64,000 nucleotides of DNA from Gongronella butleri (Eukaryota; Mucoromycota; Mucoromycetes; Mucorales; Cunninghamellaceae). Of this stretch, positions 34,185 through 42,884 are shown piece by piece. The stretch covers positions 124,001 to 188,000 of the forward strand of contig JAIWZP010000021.1 in NCBI GenBank assembly GCA_025201375.1. The letters run 5' to 3'. A model generated the notes under the pieces. It searched no databases and was not told where the DNA came from. It worked only from the letters and a program-made list of their open reading frames with translations. The position numbers and the translations under genes are program-made. The first letter of the stretch is position 1, and each line of letters begins with the position of its first letter.

Positions 34185-35302
34185 GCAAAAAACACGCCAA
34201 TTGACGCGCTGACACGCTTTTTTTTTTCCATAGGTTTCCCGTCAGTGGGCAAGGGTGAGGGCTGCAATAAGCCATGGGCCCGTTTGTTCATCCACGCGAC
34301 AGAGGTCATCCTCAATACCTTGCAAACCTACAATCAATTCAAAGAAATTCGCGACGCAACGCGCGACTCGTTCTCCAACCTGATCACATGCCTCGGCGCC
34401 GAATTGTTCCCCTATTTGCCGCCCCTCATCAACAGCCTCCTGATTGAATGCGAGATCACCGAGCTGGCCGACTTTTTGCGCTTCATTGATCACATTACGC
34501 ACAAGTACAAGGTAAAAACGCGACGCGCCCGCGCCAATTGGAAACCAATTGCATGGCTCATCCTTTTAATTCCCATATTTTAGCCGATGATCAGCGACGT
34601 GATGGACGAATTGCTGATGCCGCTGGTGAAGCGTGTGTTTGACTTTATGAACACGGCTCCGTCGGGCACAGACGAAGCAATTCTGCTTTTGGAGCTGCGC
34701 AAGGCATATCTGCAATTCCTCGCAGCGATCTTTAACGCTGGTTTGGACGTGATCATGGCGTCCGAGCGCAATGTCGGTCACTTTTCCACCATATTGCAGT
34801 CGGTCTTGCATTTTAGCAAGGACAACAGCGACCCTGCCACCCAAAAGATGGCCTTTGGCGTCTTTGTCAAGTTTGTCGCCTCGTTTGCAAGCACGCCGCA
34901 GCAGCCCTCGCGCGTCGCAGGCTTTGACCAATTCGCCTACAATGAATTGATTCCAATCACCTTTAGCATCCCCATGAGCAACTCGTTCAACGTGGCCGAC
35001 GGCCAATCCATGCTTGTAAGAAAAGAAAAGAAAAAAAAAAAAGAGCGATGAGACACGCTCACTGACACAATTTTTTTTTATTTTTATTTTTACTTTAGGT
35101 CTTTGGCGAGATCACGGGCATCCAAAAGACATTGTACGACAAGCAGGGTACGGAATTCATAGAGTACATGCTCAATGTCTTTTTCCCATCCATCCAATGC
35201 CCTCGCGAAACCGCCGAGCGCTATTGCCAGGCCATCCAGCAGTGCGATCTTAAGCAATTCCGCAAGTATTACCAGTCCTTCATCTCGGAGGCCAAGAGCT
35301 AG
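31466..35302 (+). CDS. LOS1: Exportin-T (tRNA nuclear export receptor)
   Basis: Twelve exons: 31466-31534, 31681-31763, 31819-31875, 31940-32046, 32124-32777, 32851-32966, 33032-33199, 33267-33522, 33616-34155, 34234-34511, 34584-35015 and 35099-35302, giving 987 residues, the usual length of Los1/XPOT karyopherins. The protein binds RanGTP and mature tRNA and carries it through nuclear pores. Signatures include MEQIEQAVIYALDPSVDPNLKAQANSYCEQLK, the tRNA-exportin N-terminus, then IRNKAAQSLTLLFAHVYPTGWPSFF, GAYVAWMDISLVVND and KYDEDTDWDNEDDEPEEEALFAEFRK. LRVFTGHIAQ, VPLQFFENLVKYYQFFELCPEFL and VRSRCWYQFYRFVKLLKP follow. One intron ends in CAAG (33615) where others end in YAG. An intron at 34156-34233 holds a run of more than 20 A. 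The gene is divergent from SEC1. Confidence 0.95.
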
Positions 35303-36014
35303 ATTTTCCCTCTCTTTCTCCGAGCTGTTGGGGTGTCGTACCCTGCCTTCGGTCCTCTTGTTCATATTTTTTTTTGTTTCTGTATTCCCTTTACCCTTGT
35401 CCCCTTCCAATTTTGTCACCTCGTGCTCCATTCCTCTGTTTTTTTTTTCTCAGCTCTACCTACACTCATTGTCACGTACACGCGTTCACCTTTTTTTTTT
35501 CTATTTGTGACCCATGCGAACACCTATAATAATATCCATGTCATCTTCATGCGAAAATTGAAATAAAATCCGACACTTTTACACCATCCAACGCCGTCAG
35601 ACCAATAACGAAAAATAAGCAAAAAAAAAAAAAAAAAAAAAAAAAAAGCATGATTTAAAAGACACGATGACGCGTCGCGACGTGTTGTTCATCCGCGTTA
35701 ACAGCTGCTTCCGTTTTTTATTTTTTGACCATCCGCAGCAGCACGCCTCGCTATGTAGTCTAAGACTAGAAAGACTCGAATTAAAAAGACAAAAAGGCAA
35801 ATCACATACAAATTGCCACAATTGAATCTCGAGATGAGCACCAGGGCCAACTCTCATCGATTTTGCGTCAAGAGAAAGCGCGTTCCATTAGATTTATTTG
35901 CCAATTGAACAGATATTTTTGATGCTATGCCTTGTAATATCAATGTCACCAGCAATTTTGCGCCGAGATGCGTTGTTGTTACTAGATACTTGACGTGTAA
36001 AAGAACAATCTCGC
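35303..36014. other. Spacer downstream of LOS1, no gene seen
   Basis: CT-rich 3' flank with AATAAAATC near 35562, then a run of about 27 A at 35620-35647. Nothing coding is recognised. Confidence 0.45.
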
Positions 36015-36323
36015 TTAACCGCACAAGCCCCAGCCAGTGGTCTCGCGGCAAAAGCCCACCTTGCCCTTGGACTTGCAGCAAGCAATGAAATCAGCGCGCT
36101 CCTTGTTGTAATTGGCCCAAAAGAACCAAGACTTTTGCTTGTCGTTGCCATTGTAGTGGCAGCCTCGGTTCTTTGCCTTGCCACAATCATAAGTAGGGTA
36201 CTTACCAGGGAAATGGGGTCCACCCTTCTTGTGGCACGTGCATTCCACGTAGGTGCCAGCGCTAACAAACTGGAGCAGAGCAACAAAGACAATAATCAAA
36301 AGAAGCTTCTTGTGAAACGACAT
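36015..36323 (-). CDS. Small secreted cysteine-rich protein
   Basis: A single exon of 102 residues. Residues 1-22 are a textbook signal peptide (MSFHKKLLLIIVFVALLQFVSA), with likely cleavage after FVSA. The mature 80 residues carry eight Cys, all in even supply for four disulphides: C-x-C near the start, then C, C, a CC pair, C, and C two residues from the end. The chain is basic and has a WFFWANYNKERADF segment. I recognise no family. Small secreted Cys-rich proteins in fungi include effectors, antimicrobial peptides and wall proteins, and the sequence does not tell which. A TATA-like box lies about 70 bases upstream (minus strand TATAAG at 36399-36394). The gene is intronless in an intron-rich neighbourhood and stands beside a retroelement relic. 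Confidence 0.75.
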   Translation of the reverse strand: MSFHKKLLLIIVFVALLQFVSAGTYVECTCHKKGGPHFPGKYPTYDCGKAKNRGCHYNGNDKQKSWFFWANYNKERADFIACCKSKGKVGFCRETTGWGLCG

Positions 36324-36393
36324 CGCGATTGTCCAATCTTGATGGAAAAAAAAGTTGAAAACCCAAAGAATTGCAGAATTTGATGACGCCCTT

Positions 36394-36399
36394 CTTATA
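36394..36399 (-). promoter_or_regulatory. TATA-like box of the secreted protein gene
   Basis: The minus strand reads TATAAG 71 bases before the ATG at 36323. Suitable position, weak on its own. Confidence 0.35.
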
Positions 36400-36704
36400 C
36401 TTGCGTGGTCCTTACGTAATGTTCGCCGCTTTGACATCGTGTACCACCGCGGAATTCGTCTTGTCCCCCTGTAGTCCCATTGTTACTATTTTCTGGCACA
36501 ACTTCCCCAATACCATCGTTACATTTTGTGCATTTTGCGGTTTTTACGTTGTCTGCGCCACACTTTCGCACATCTCACGTTTCTCATAAATCTTTTTTCT
36601 ACCTTCACCAGTTGGATTTTTTTCTTCATTTGGAAACACCCGTTTGCTCTTTGAATGCAATTGCAATGTCTCCATTTACGTCTTTTGTCATTTTGTCCAT
36701 TTCC

Positions 36705-37028
36705 TCACATCACAGGCTCTTTTTTCTCAAGTATAATATGTTGTTTGCGTGTCATATTTTCTCTTTTCTTCATTGATTTAGCCATTGGCACTTGTAGGTA
36801 GCAATGACAGTTGAATTGATGGCGTTTCAGTGCCTTTTCAAGGTTGCTCCGGGTACCAGGAACAACATAAACGTGTGTCATTCCAATTAGAATGTCCGTC
36901 GGCGTCATTGGACGCCGCTGGCTGCTTTGTAAAGGAAAGGTGTCCTTGGAATAGCACAGAAACGGGACCTTGGAAGAGAAAATATTAATGGCTGTGTCAA
37001 TTGTAGTGTGGGAAGGTGGCGAACACAA
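36705..37028 (-). pseudogene. Unidentified coding fragment
   Basis: A minus-strand frame of 107 residues has amino-acid usage like a real protein: KVPFLCYSKDTFPLQS, RRPMTPTDILIGMTHVYVV, KALKRHQFNCHCYLQVP. There is an ATG at the start and no sign of homopolymer origin. A YAG followed by GTCCCGTTTC near 36970 could be a splice acceptor. I do not recognise the family. It lies 0.7 kb from an integrase relic and may belong to the same dead element or be an isolated exon. Confidence 0.35.
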
Positions 37029-37700
37029 GTGTTGTGTCCCGCTCCCCTCTCACACGAATTCAGCTAGCTAAACAAATCAAAAATCCGGGGGTCACACCAA
37101 TGGCCAAGCAAAAGGCAGCAACATTTGCTCTGATCAAGTCAAGTCATCGGATCAACTCGACTGACAAAATCATGCTAGTCGTCTCATTGGCCAAACTAAA
37201 TGAAATCACAAAAGCTTTTTTTTTTTGAGCCCCTGGTCGTGTTATCGTGATGCATAGTCGATGAGCAATTGCAATTAAACTTGGCGCGCGTGATACCGAG
37301 CAATTTTGGAAATAAGAATCAAATTAGTCACATTGCTCCTCCAAACACGGGCTAAGGACAGGCGCCGACGGGCACTCAACAATGAAACGCACGAATACAC
37401 GGTGCTTTAATGAGTACATCTTGAGAAAGCGCGAGTTAGTGCGTTATATGATCACATTTCATATGGCCGTCATTTCTTGTGACAATAAAAACTACGCTAG
37501 AACAGCTTTCTCAAAGTCAGTGGGAGAGATATTTATAAAGTGCTGTGACGATTGTGTAGTGACAGCCATCGATGCGCGTTTTTACAACTAAAACCCTAAA
37601 AAAACCCCTACTTGAACTCGATATGACTTAACTCTCTGTGTAACACCCGTTTCTTTGTGATCACAGGGTCCCACCGCATTCGTGCTATCGATATCCATGA
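37029..37700. other. Spacer before the integrase relic, no firm gene
   Basis: Two short + strand frames (37016-37228, 37382-37591) show no recognisable domain. Nothing else is supported. Confidence 0.35.
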
Positions 37701-38123
37701 AAAATCTTCATGCGCATTGGATATCCCCAGAAACTGACATCCGACAATGGTGCGGAATTTGTCAACAAGCTTGTGAGATTAATCCATGAAAGTGGAAAAA
37801 TTGACGCGCGACTTATCACGCCCTACTCCCCTAGGAGCAATGATGCAGCTGAACGCGTGGTCCAAACCACTACTCGTATGTTGGCTAAGCTCGTCGACTC
37901 GCGTCTCAAGGATTGGGACGATTATGTCGACACGGTGAGCTATTTTTATAATTTACAGCCACACTCCCTCACAGGCAGCGCTCCTTTCGATCTTTTTTAT
38001 GCACGACGTGCAAACGGCCTCATTGACTACAATGTTGATTCGAAAGACACGATTGAAAAACATGTCCCAACATACACATACAATCCTGAGGACATTGAGC
38101 GCCATTACCGGGAAATCCAATGA
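37701..38123 (+). pseudogene. Ty3/gypsy-type integrase core relic
   Basis: An open stretch of about 140 residues (KIFMRIGYPQ to REIQ) is the second half of a retrotransposon integrase core. LTSDNGAEFVNK carries the second catalytic Asp. TPYSPRSNDAAERVVQTT carries the catalytic Glu, and WDDYVDTVSYFYNLQPHSLTGSAPFDLFYARR is the usual downstream segment. The zinc-binding N-terminus, the first catalytic Asp, the reverse transcriptase and the LTRs are not visible, and a TGA lies just upstream in frame. It is a truncated, inactive fragment of a fungal LTR retrotransposon. Confidence 0.8.
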
Positions 38124-38217
38124 AATTGTCATTAAAAAGTAAAAATACGTCTTTTGCAGTAATAATCAGTCTCTGATGACTTTTTTATTGAATTTTACGG
38201 GTTGAAACACATACCTT

Positions 38218-39192
38218 CTACAATTTGGGCTGTAGGCTCAATTCATTTAAAAAGTCGACAATGGCAACCACCATCTGTTGCAAGCCAGGATCTTCCAGGG
38301 GAAAGTGGCCGGCGTTTTCCAATTCAACAATCTTGACAGGCACCTTGTTGATTCTTGACAGGACCAGCTGACTGAGGTGAAGAGGCGTCCACTTGTCTTC
38401 CTTGGGTTGCGTCAAAAGGATTGGACACACGTCAAAGTCCTCGGGCTCCAATGCCGGTGTATAGGTTGCGTACGAGCTGAGGAAGCGCATAGTTGTCCAA
38501 GCCCCAGCGGATGACTTGTCAGCCAGGAATATCTTTAGCGCCTCGGGGTCATTCACCGCCGTCGACATTTTGCTTACTACAGACATGGGGAGGGATAGCG
38601 AGGCAGTCAATGGATTGTCAGACAGCCTGCCTGCTAGCACACCCACGCGGCTAATAAAGACATTTCTGGCCGTCTCGTCGGATACTTGCTGGATGCGCTG
38701 GTCAAGGAACGTCATGCCGATAATGCCCTTGACGTTTGGATTGCGCGCCGCCACATGGTACGTCAACATGCCACCGGCAGAAAGCCCATACAGGACAATG
38801 GGTCGGTCATCCTTGGCCAGTTCATGGTCGACAAAATCACAGCCAATTTGCACCCACTCGTCATAGGACACCACCACATTTTCGTTGCGTTGCGTACAAC
38901 CATAGCCTGGCATGTCAATGGCCACCAATTCGAAGCCAGCTTGTTGCAATGGCACACCAAGTAACATGGACATTTGTCGCCCGTTGGAACCAACACCGTG
39001 GTGCAAAATCACACGAAGCTTGGCATCAGGATTCTTCCAACGATCCAGGTGAATCTTGTGCCCTCGATGCTCCCAGATCTCCTCCTTGGGGGTATGTTTG
39101 GCCGTAAAATGCAAACGCTTTGGTAGGAATTGTTGAATCTGCTTCCAAGCCTTTTGTTGTTCGTAGGAAAGTTTGGGATCAATCGACGACAT
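38218..39192 (-). CDS. Alpha/beta hydrolase
   Basis: A single exon of 324 residues. The oxyanion-hole motif HHGVGSNG (about 64-71) precedes a strand, DMPGYG and the nucleophile elbow GLSAGG with Ser near 138. The acid Asp is probably in QPKEDKWTPL (near 265) and the His in NAGHFPLE (near 297). This gives a full triad in the usual order. There is no signal peptide and no membrane segment, so a cytosolic esterase/lipase-like enzyme is likely. The substrate cannot be told. The style resembles bacterial lysophospholipase-like hydrolases. It has no intron, unlike most neighbours, and sits next to a retroelement relic, so transfer from bacteria or retroposition is possible but unproven. The start is the only ATG at the head of the frame, with a TAG-free leader rich in A/T. 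Confidence 0.88.
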   Translation of the reverse strand: MSSIDPKLSYEQQKAWKQIQQFLPKRLHFTAKHTPKEEIWEHRGHKIHLDRWKNPDAKLRVILHHGVGSNGRQMSMLLGVPLQQAGFELVAIDMPGYGCTQRNENVVVSYDEWVQIGCDFVDHELAKDDRPIVLYGLSAGGMLTYHVAARNPNVKGIIGMTFLDQRIQQVSDETARNVFISRVGVLAGRLSDNPLTASLSLPMSVVSKMSTAVNDPEALKIFLADKSSAGAWTTMRFLSSYATYTPALEPEDFDVCPILLTQPKEDKWTPLHLSQLVLSRINKVPVKIVELENAGHFPLEDPGLQQMVVAIVDFLNELSLQPKL

Positions 39193-40877
39193 TGGGAAAT
39201 GTTGGATTAGGGTTAAGTTTATGCAGCTTTTTTTTCATATTTCGCTTTTTATGTTCCAGAGCCTTTTTCATTCTTTGTCAAATGAATCTTTCCATTTTAG
39301 GCTATGACCGCAGTACTGGGTCATCTGTCAGCCTGATTCCCCCCTAAAAGGTCAGCCAATACGTAACCCAACTTCCAAATCGATTGTTTTACGCAACAAG
39401 ATGATGCATTTGTCACCACTTCGGCAATCCAGATGAAACTACCTCACGAAATCCGTCAATCATTCGCACCTCAAAATAAAAAAAATGTAAAGGTTTTTGA
39501 TCCAGCGCGATTTCTGAATTAAGTACAAAGACGACCTGGCGATTTGCTTGTCAAACGTTTGGTTTTCTTATTATTATTGTTAATTCACATTATATGATCG
39601 CGGTCCACGTAATGATATATAGAATAGTGAGCAATGAACATTGTCTATTGAGGCATCAAGTATTTTGTGAGTTTACTATAGCGAGCCCGGGCGTTGCATT
39701 GACAAATAGTGAGAGCATCGTCGGCTATTTTTTTTCTCCGTGCTGTGTCGGTTTAAATTCGAGACTGACGGTCACACGAGGATCTTTTTTACCCTGGAAG
39801 CACAGATTTGATAAGACCCGCCCCGTCGCGTTTGCTTTTTTTTTTTTCTTTTTTTTTTTTTTTGCTTTTTTGTTGAATTCGACGGATGAAGAGCAAACGT
39901 TCAAGCTAGTGATACAGCATCCTTAGAAACCCAGAGGGCAAGTAGAGCTCAACACGCTTCCTCAATACGGCCACCTTTTCTGATCGGACAATAATCTGCA
40001 AAACGCCCAATTTCTTTCTTCAGTGCTCGTGAAGGCGACTAATTTAACGAATAGCTCGCATTTTTGCAAAGGCCAATACTTTGGGTGGCGGTCACCATAA
40101 TTACTAGGCAGGGTAGGGCAAGGCAGTATCAGGGCCGTTGAGATTGCAATTGATCCATAGAAATTCAGAAAAAATGGGATGGCAAGGAACTTATCGCGAC
40201 TCTCTGCAGTTTGGATACCTTATTTCAGTCTTTTTCATTGTTTTTTAACTTTTAACACCACGTGTGTCAATGTTTGGTTGTTTAATTTGCTCGCTGCGGT
40301 ATTTATCGTTGAATGTGCCGCACACAATGCTGGAAAGGCCCGATGGACAAGGGTAAGGGCCACAAACACGGCAAGGGAGGCGACAAGAATGAAGACGGCA
40401 TCGATGTTGCCGAAACATCCGAGGTCTCAACTGTGATTCTAATGGCAGTGCGCCGATACGACGCGATTTCTTGATTTTTTTCCTTTTTTTACGCGTACTT
40501 CATATGATAGACACGAATCACGACGCGAGACTGTTAATGGACAAGATTGGCGACGGGGCCCCAATTGGGGACAACGGGCATGGAAGCGCGCCGTGCTACA
40601 TCATTTGGGCAATCATGATAAATAAAAGTGGCCATTGTTTGTATAAACATGGAAATGAACATGATTATAATAGTACCTTGGCAGTGAGCCTTGTCAGAAA
40701 AGCCGATATTCCTAAAAAGAAGTTAGAAAACAAAAAAAGGAGGTCATTTCAGCGACAATGTACAGCCTGCCGAGTCCGAGTGTCCGCATGAAACAAGGAG
40801 TTCTCACCTGTTGCCATCATGGGTCGTGTCTCGATGACATTGTCAATAACTACCTATGTTTCATTTAAAAAAGCACG
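39193..40877. other. Intergenic region, no firm gene
   Basis: About 1.7 kb holding a T-rich tract at 39836-39863. Around 40350-40475 a short + strand frame rich in Lys, His and Gly (MDKGKGHKHGKGGDKNEDG...) runs about 43 codons. It is too short and biased to call a gene. Nothing else is recognised. Confidence 0.4.
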
Positions 40878-41288
40878 TCAGTGGGACATTCTTCTCGTTC
40901 CATAAGCCATTTTACTGTCCAAATCAAATGTTGCAAGGCCATCAAGCAGCTGTTTTCTTTGTCTGAGCAACTCGTTCTAAGTCGGAAAATAATAAAAAAA
41001 GGAGTCTGTCAGGGCACAGGGAGACAACGAGAGCCCATTACGCACAGCTTTCTACTCCAAAAAAAGCCGCATTACGTAAAGAACGTCCTTGTCAGTTTCG
41101 TGCTGGACGAGCACTTTGGTAAAGAGTCTCCATTGGCAACGCACGAGCCGTTGGATCTGTGGCGGCACCGTGGTTGCGTCCAATTTGGTAAGGATCAGGG
41201 CTTCAAGCAGGCGCATGTGCTTGTGTAACGCAGGACACAGGCCTGGATTGGCTGCGTTGTGCCAAAGCACAAAGAACAGATCCTCCAT
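40878..41288 (-). CDS. Small two-exon protein of unknown function
   Basis: Exons on the minus strand are 41288-41076 and 40976-40878, giving 103 residues. The ATG is in a good context (GCCATGG). The donor is TAC|GTAATG and the acceptor is GACTTAG|AACGAG after a T-rich run, joined in phase 0. The protein would be soluble and helical, basic, with ALHKHMRLLEALILTKLDATTVPPQIQRLV and, in exon 2, NELLRQRKQLLDGLATFDLDSK. Exon 2 has no ATG-led open frame of useful length, so simple ORF calling misses it. I do not recognise a family; the helical, Leu-rich make-up would suit a small subunit of a complex. Support comes only from splice signals and protein-like composition. Confidence 0.55.
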
Positions 41289-41696
41289 GGCGGAGTGGAC
41301 CCTTTCGAGCCAGCTTGCCTATTGCATTTTCATAGGTTTCGAGTGCATGAGACGCGTCACGTGCCTGGTTGACTCTATCATTCTTACGTGTTTATCCATG
41401 TCTATGCTCAGAATTAAAAAAAAGGAAAAAAGAAGCAAGAAAAAGGAGTGGATGGTTGTCAATGGCCATAAAAAGTGGAAAGGGTGTGTGTGTATGTGCC
41501 ATTTTTTTTTGCGTATTGTGGGGAGGTGAGGAAATTTGGCCTTGTGTCACCGGCCCACCTGCCTATTAAAAAAAAAAGAGTGCAAGCCCAAATTGCTTTA
41601 TTATTTTCTTTTTCTTTTGTCTCTTTTTTTTTTTTTTAGTTTCTTTGTATCTCGTCACCCCCCGGCCTTTTTCTTTATGGGGACCTTGCAGGCACC
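41289..41696. other. Shared upstream region of the small gene and the glycosyltransferase gene
   Basis: AT-rich with T runs close to the ATG at 41697. No motif is identified. Confidence 0.35.
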
Positions 41697-42884
41697 ATGC
41701 TCTCTCGTTATGACTTTTCCTTCATAGCGTTTGTATCGACGTATCTGGTCTTTTTCTTGTTCACACGGCACGACTCTAAACCTTTGCGGCCTTCATATCA
41801 GCGTCTCCCCGTAGTTGTTGCCCCACTCGACGATACTTCACCGTCCTCGACGTCCTTGTCCAGTTCACCGGCATCTTCCTTACCTTTTTCCAGTCCGTCA
41901 GACACCTGGACTCACCCATTGGCCGAGACGAATGCATCCATTTCGCTGCCTAGAGCGGTCAGCACGCAAGATTGGCTGTGCGACTGTTGCGGCAAAGACG
42001 ACACGTTGGCTCACAAGGTGGATGATGCTCCTGTGGCCGCACCTGCATGGCTGGAGGATGGGGATGCACAACCAATGATGGAATTGTCGATGCAACAGCC
42101 ATTGTGGGTGAATCGCGATCGTCTGGGCAAAAAGGCGATTGTCGATGTGATTGAAGGCAACCTGCAATGGCCGCGCACGGGGATTATGACTGTGGCAACA
42201 AGTGGGATGCGTGTGGATGTGCTCAATTGGATCGAATCGCTGAAACGGACAGGTGAAGACAAGGTTGTGGTTGCATGCCTGGACGCTCTCCTCTATGCGG
42301 ATTTGCAAAGTGTTGGTTTCACGTCACACGCGTTCCTGGTACCTTCAACTTGGATGCACTACTCACAACTCGACTCGCCCGAAATGGCCGCATTTGCATC
42401 GACAGTGATTGTGCACCAATTGCTTCATCTCGACATCAGCGTGCTCTACGCGTCCCCCGAGATTGTGTGGCTACGTGAGCGCGCAAGAGAGCATACGTGT
42501 GCGCTCATCGATGTGCGATGGGACCGCACGCATGCCGTCTTTCAGCAAGATTCCATTGACCATCATGCCGTTAGCAATGCTCTATTTCTTATGCGCCCAA
42601 CACCAACTATGCGCTCCTACCTTGCACGGACCATTGATCTACAAGAACGCGCTCTAAAGTCACCGCGCATGCCTGTCACACATAAACAAGCCCTGAATCA
42701 GGCCCTTGCCCATCTCGATTTGCAAATGCGCACCTCGCAAATCGTCCTGCTCAACGTTGTCCACTTTCCCAACAAGGCTGTCTACTTTGACAGCCGTCTC
42801 CCAGCCCAATTGGGCATCGCGCCCTATTTGGTCCATGCCAATCAATTGGTAAACAACGGAAAAAACAAAAAAATCAGGCATTAG
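41697..42884 (+). CDS. Type II membrane nucleotide-diphospho-sugar transferase-like protein
   Basis: A single exon of 395 residues. A short cytosolic N-terminus leads to a hydrophobic anchor (about 7-23, FSFIAFVSTYLVFFLF). A Ser/Pro/Thr-rich stem and a small Cys cluster (CDCCGKDD, near 94-101) come next. The lumenal domain matches the Nucleotid_trans (PF03407) type: VDVLNWIESLKRTGEDKVVVACLD, ADLQSVGFTSHAF, a strand LDISVLYASPEIVWLRER, QQDSIDHHAVSNALFLMRPT, and a late HFPNKAVYFDS. It is expected in the Golgi, adding sugars to proteins or glycans. In the family the strand before VWLR normally ends in a DxD-like metal motif. Here it reads SPE, so metal use or activity is questionable. The C-terminus ends in Lys/Asn-rich residues near a GTAAAC, where a further small exon cannot be excluded. 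Confidence 0.75.
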   Translation: MLSRYDFSFIAFVSTYLVFFLFTRHDSKPLRPSYQRLPVVVAPLDDTSPSSTSLSSSPASSLPFSSPSDTWTHPLAETNASISLPRAVSTQDWLCDCCGKDDTLAHKVDDAPVAAPAWLEDGDAQPMMELSMQQPLWVNRDRLGKKAIVDVIEGNLQWPRTGIMTVATSGMRVDVLNWIESLKRTGEDKVVVACLDALLYADLQSVGFTSHAFLVPSTWMHYSQLDSPEMAAFASTVIVHQLLHLDISVLYASPEIVWLRERAREHTCALIDVRWDRTHAVFQQDSIDHHAVSNALFLMRPTPTMRSYLARTIDLQERALKSPRMPVTHKQALNQALAHLDLQMRTSQIVLLNVVHFPNKAVYFDSRLPAQLGIAPYLVHANQLVNNGKNKKIRH

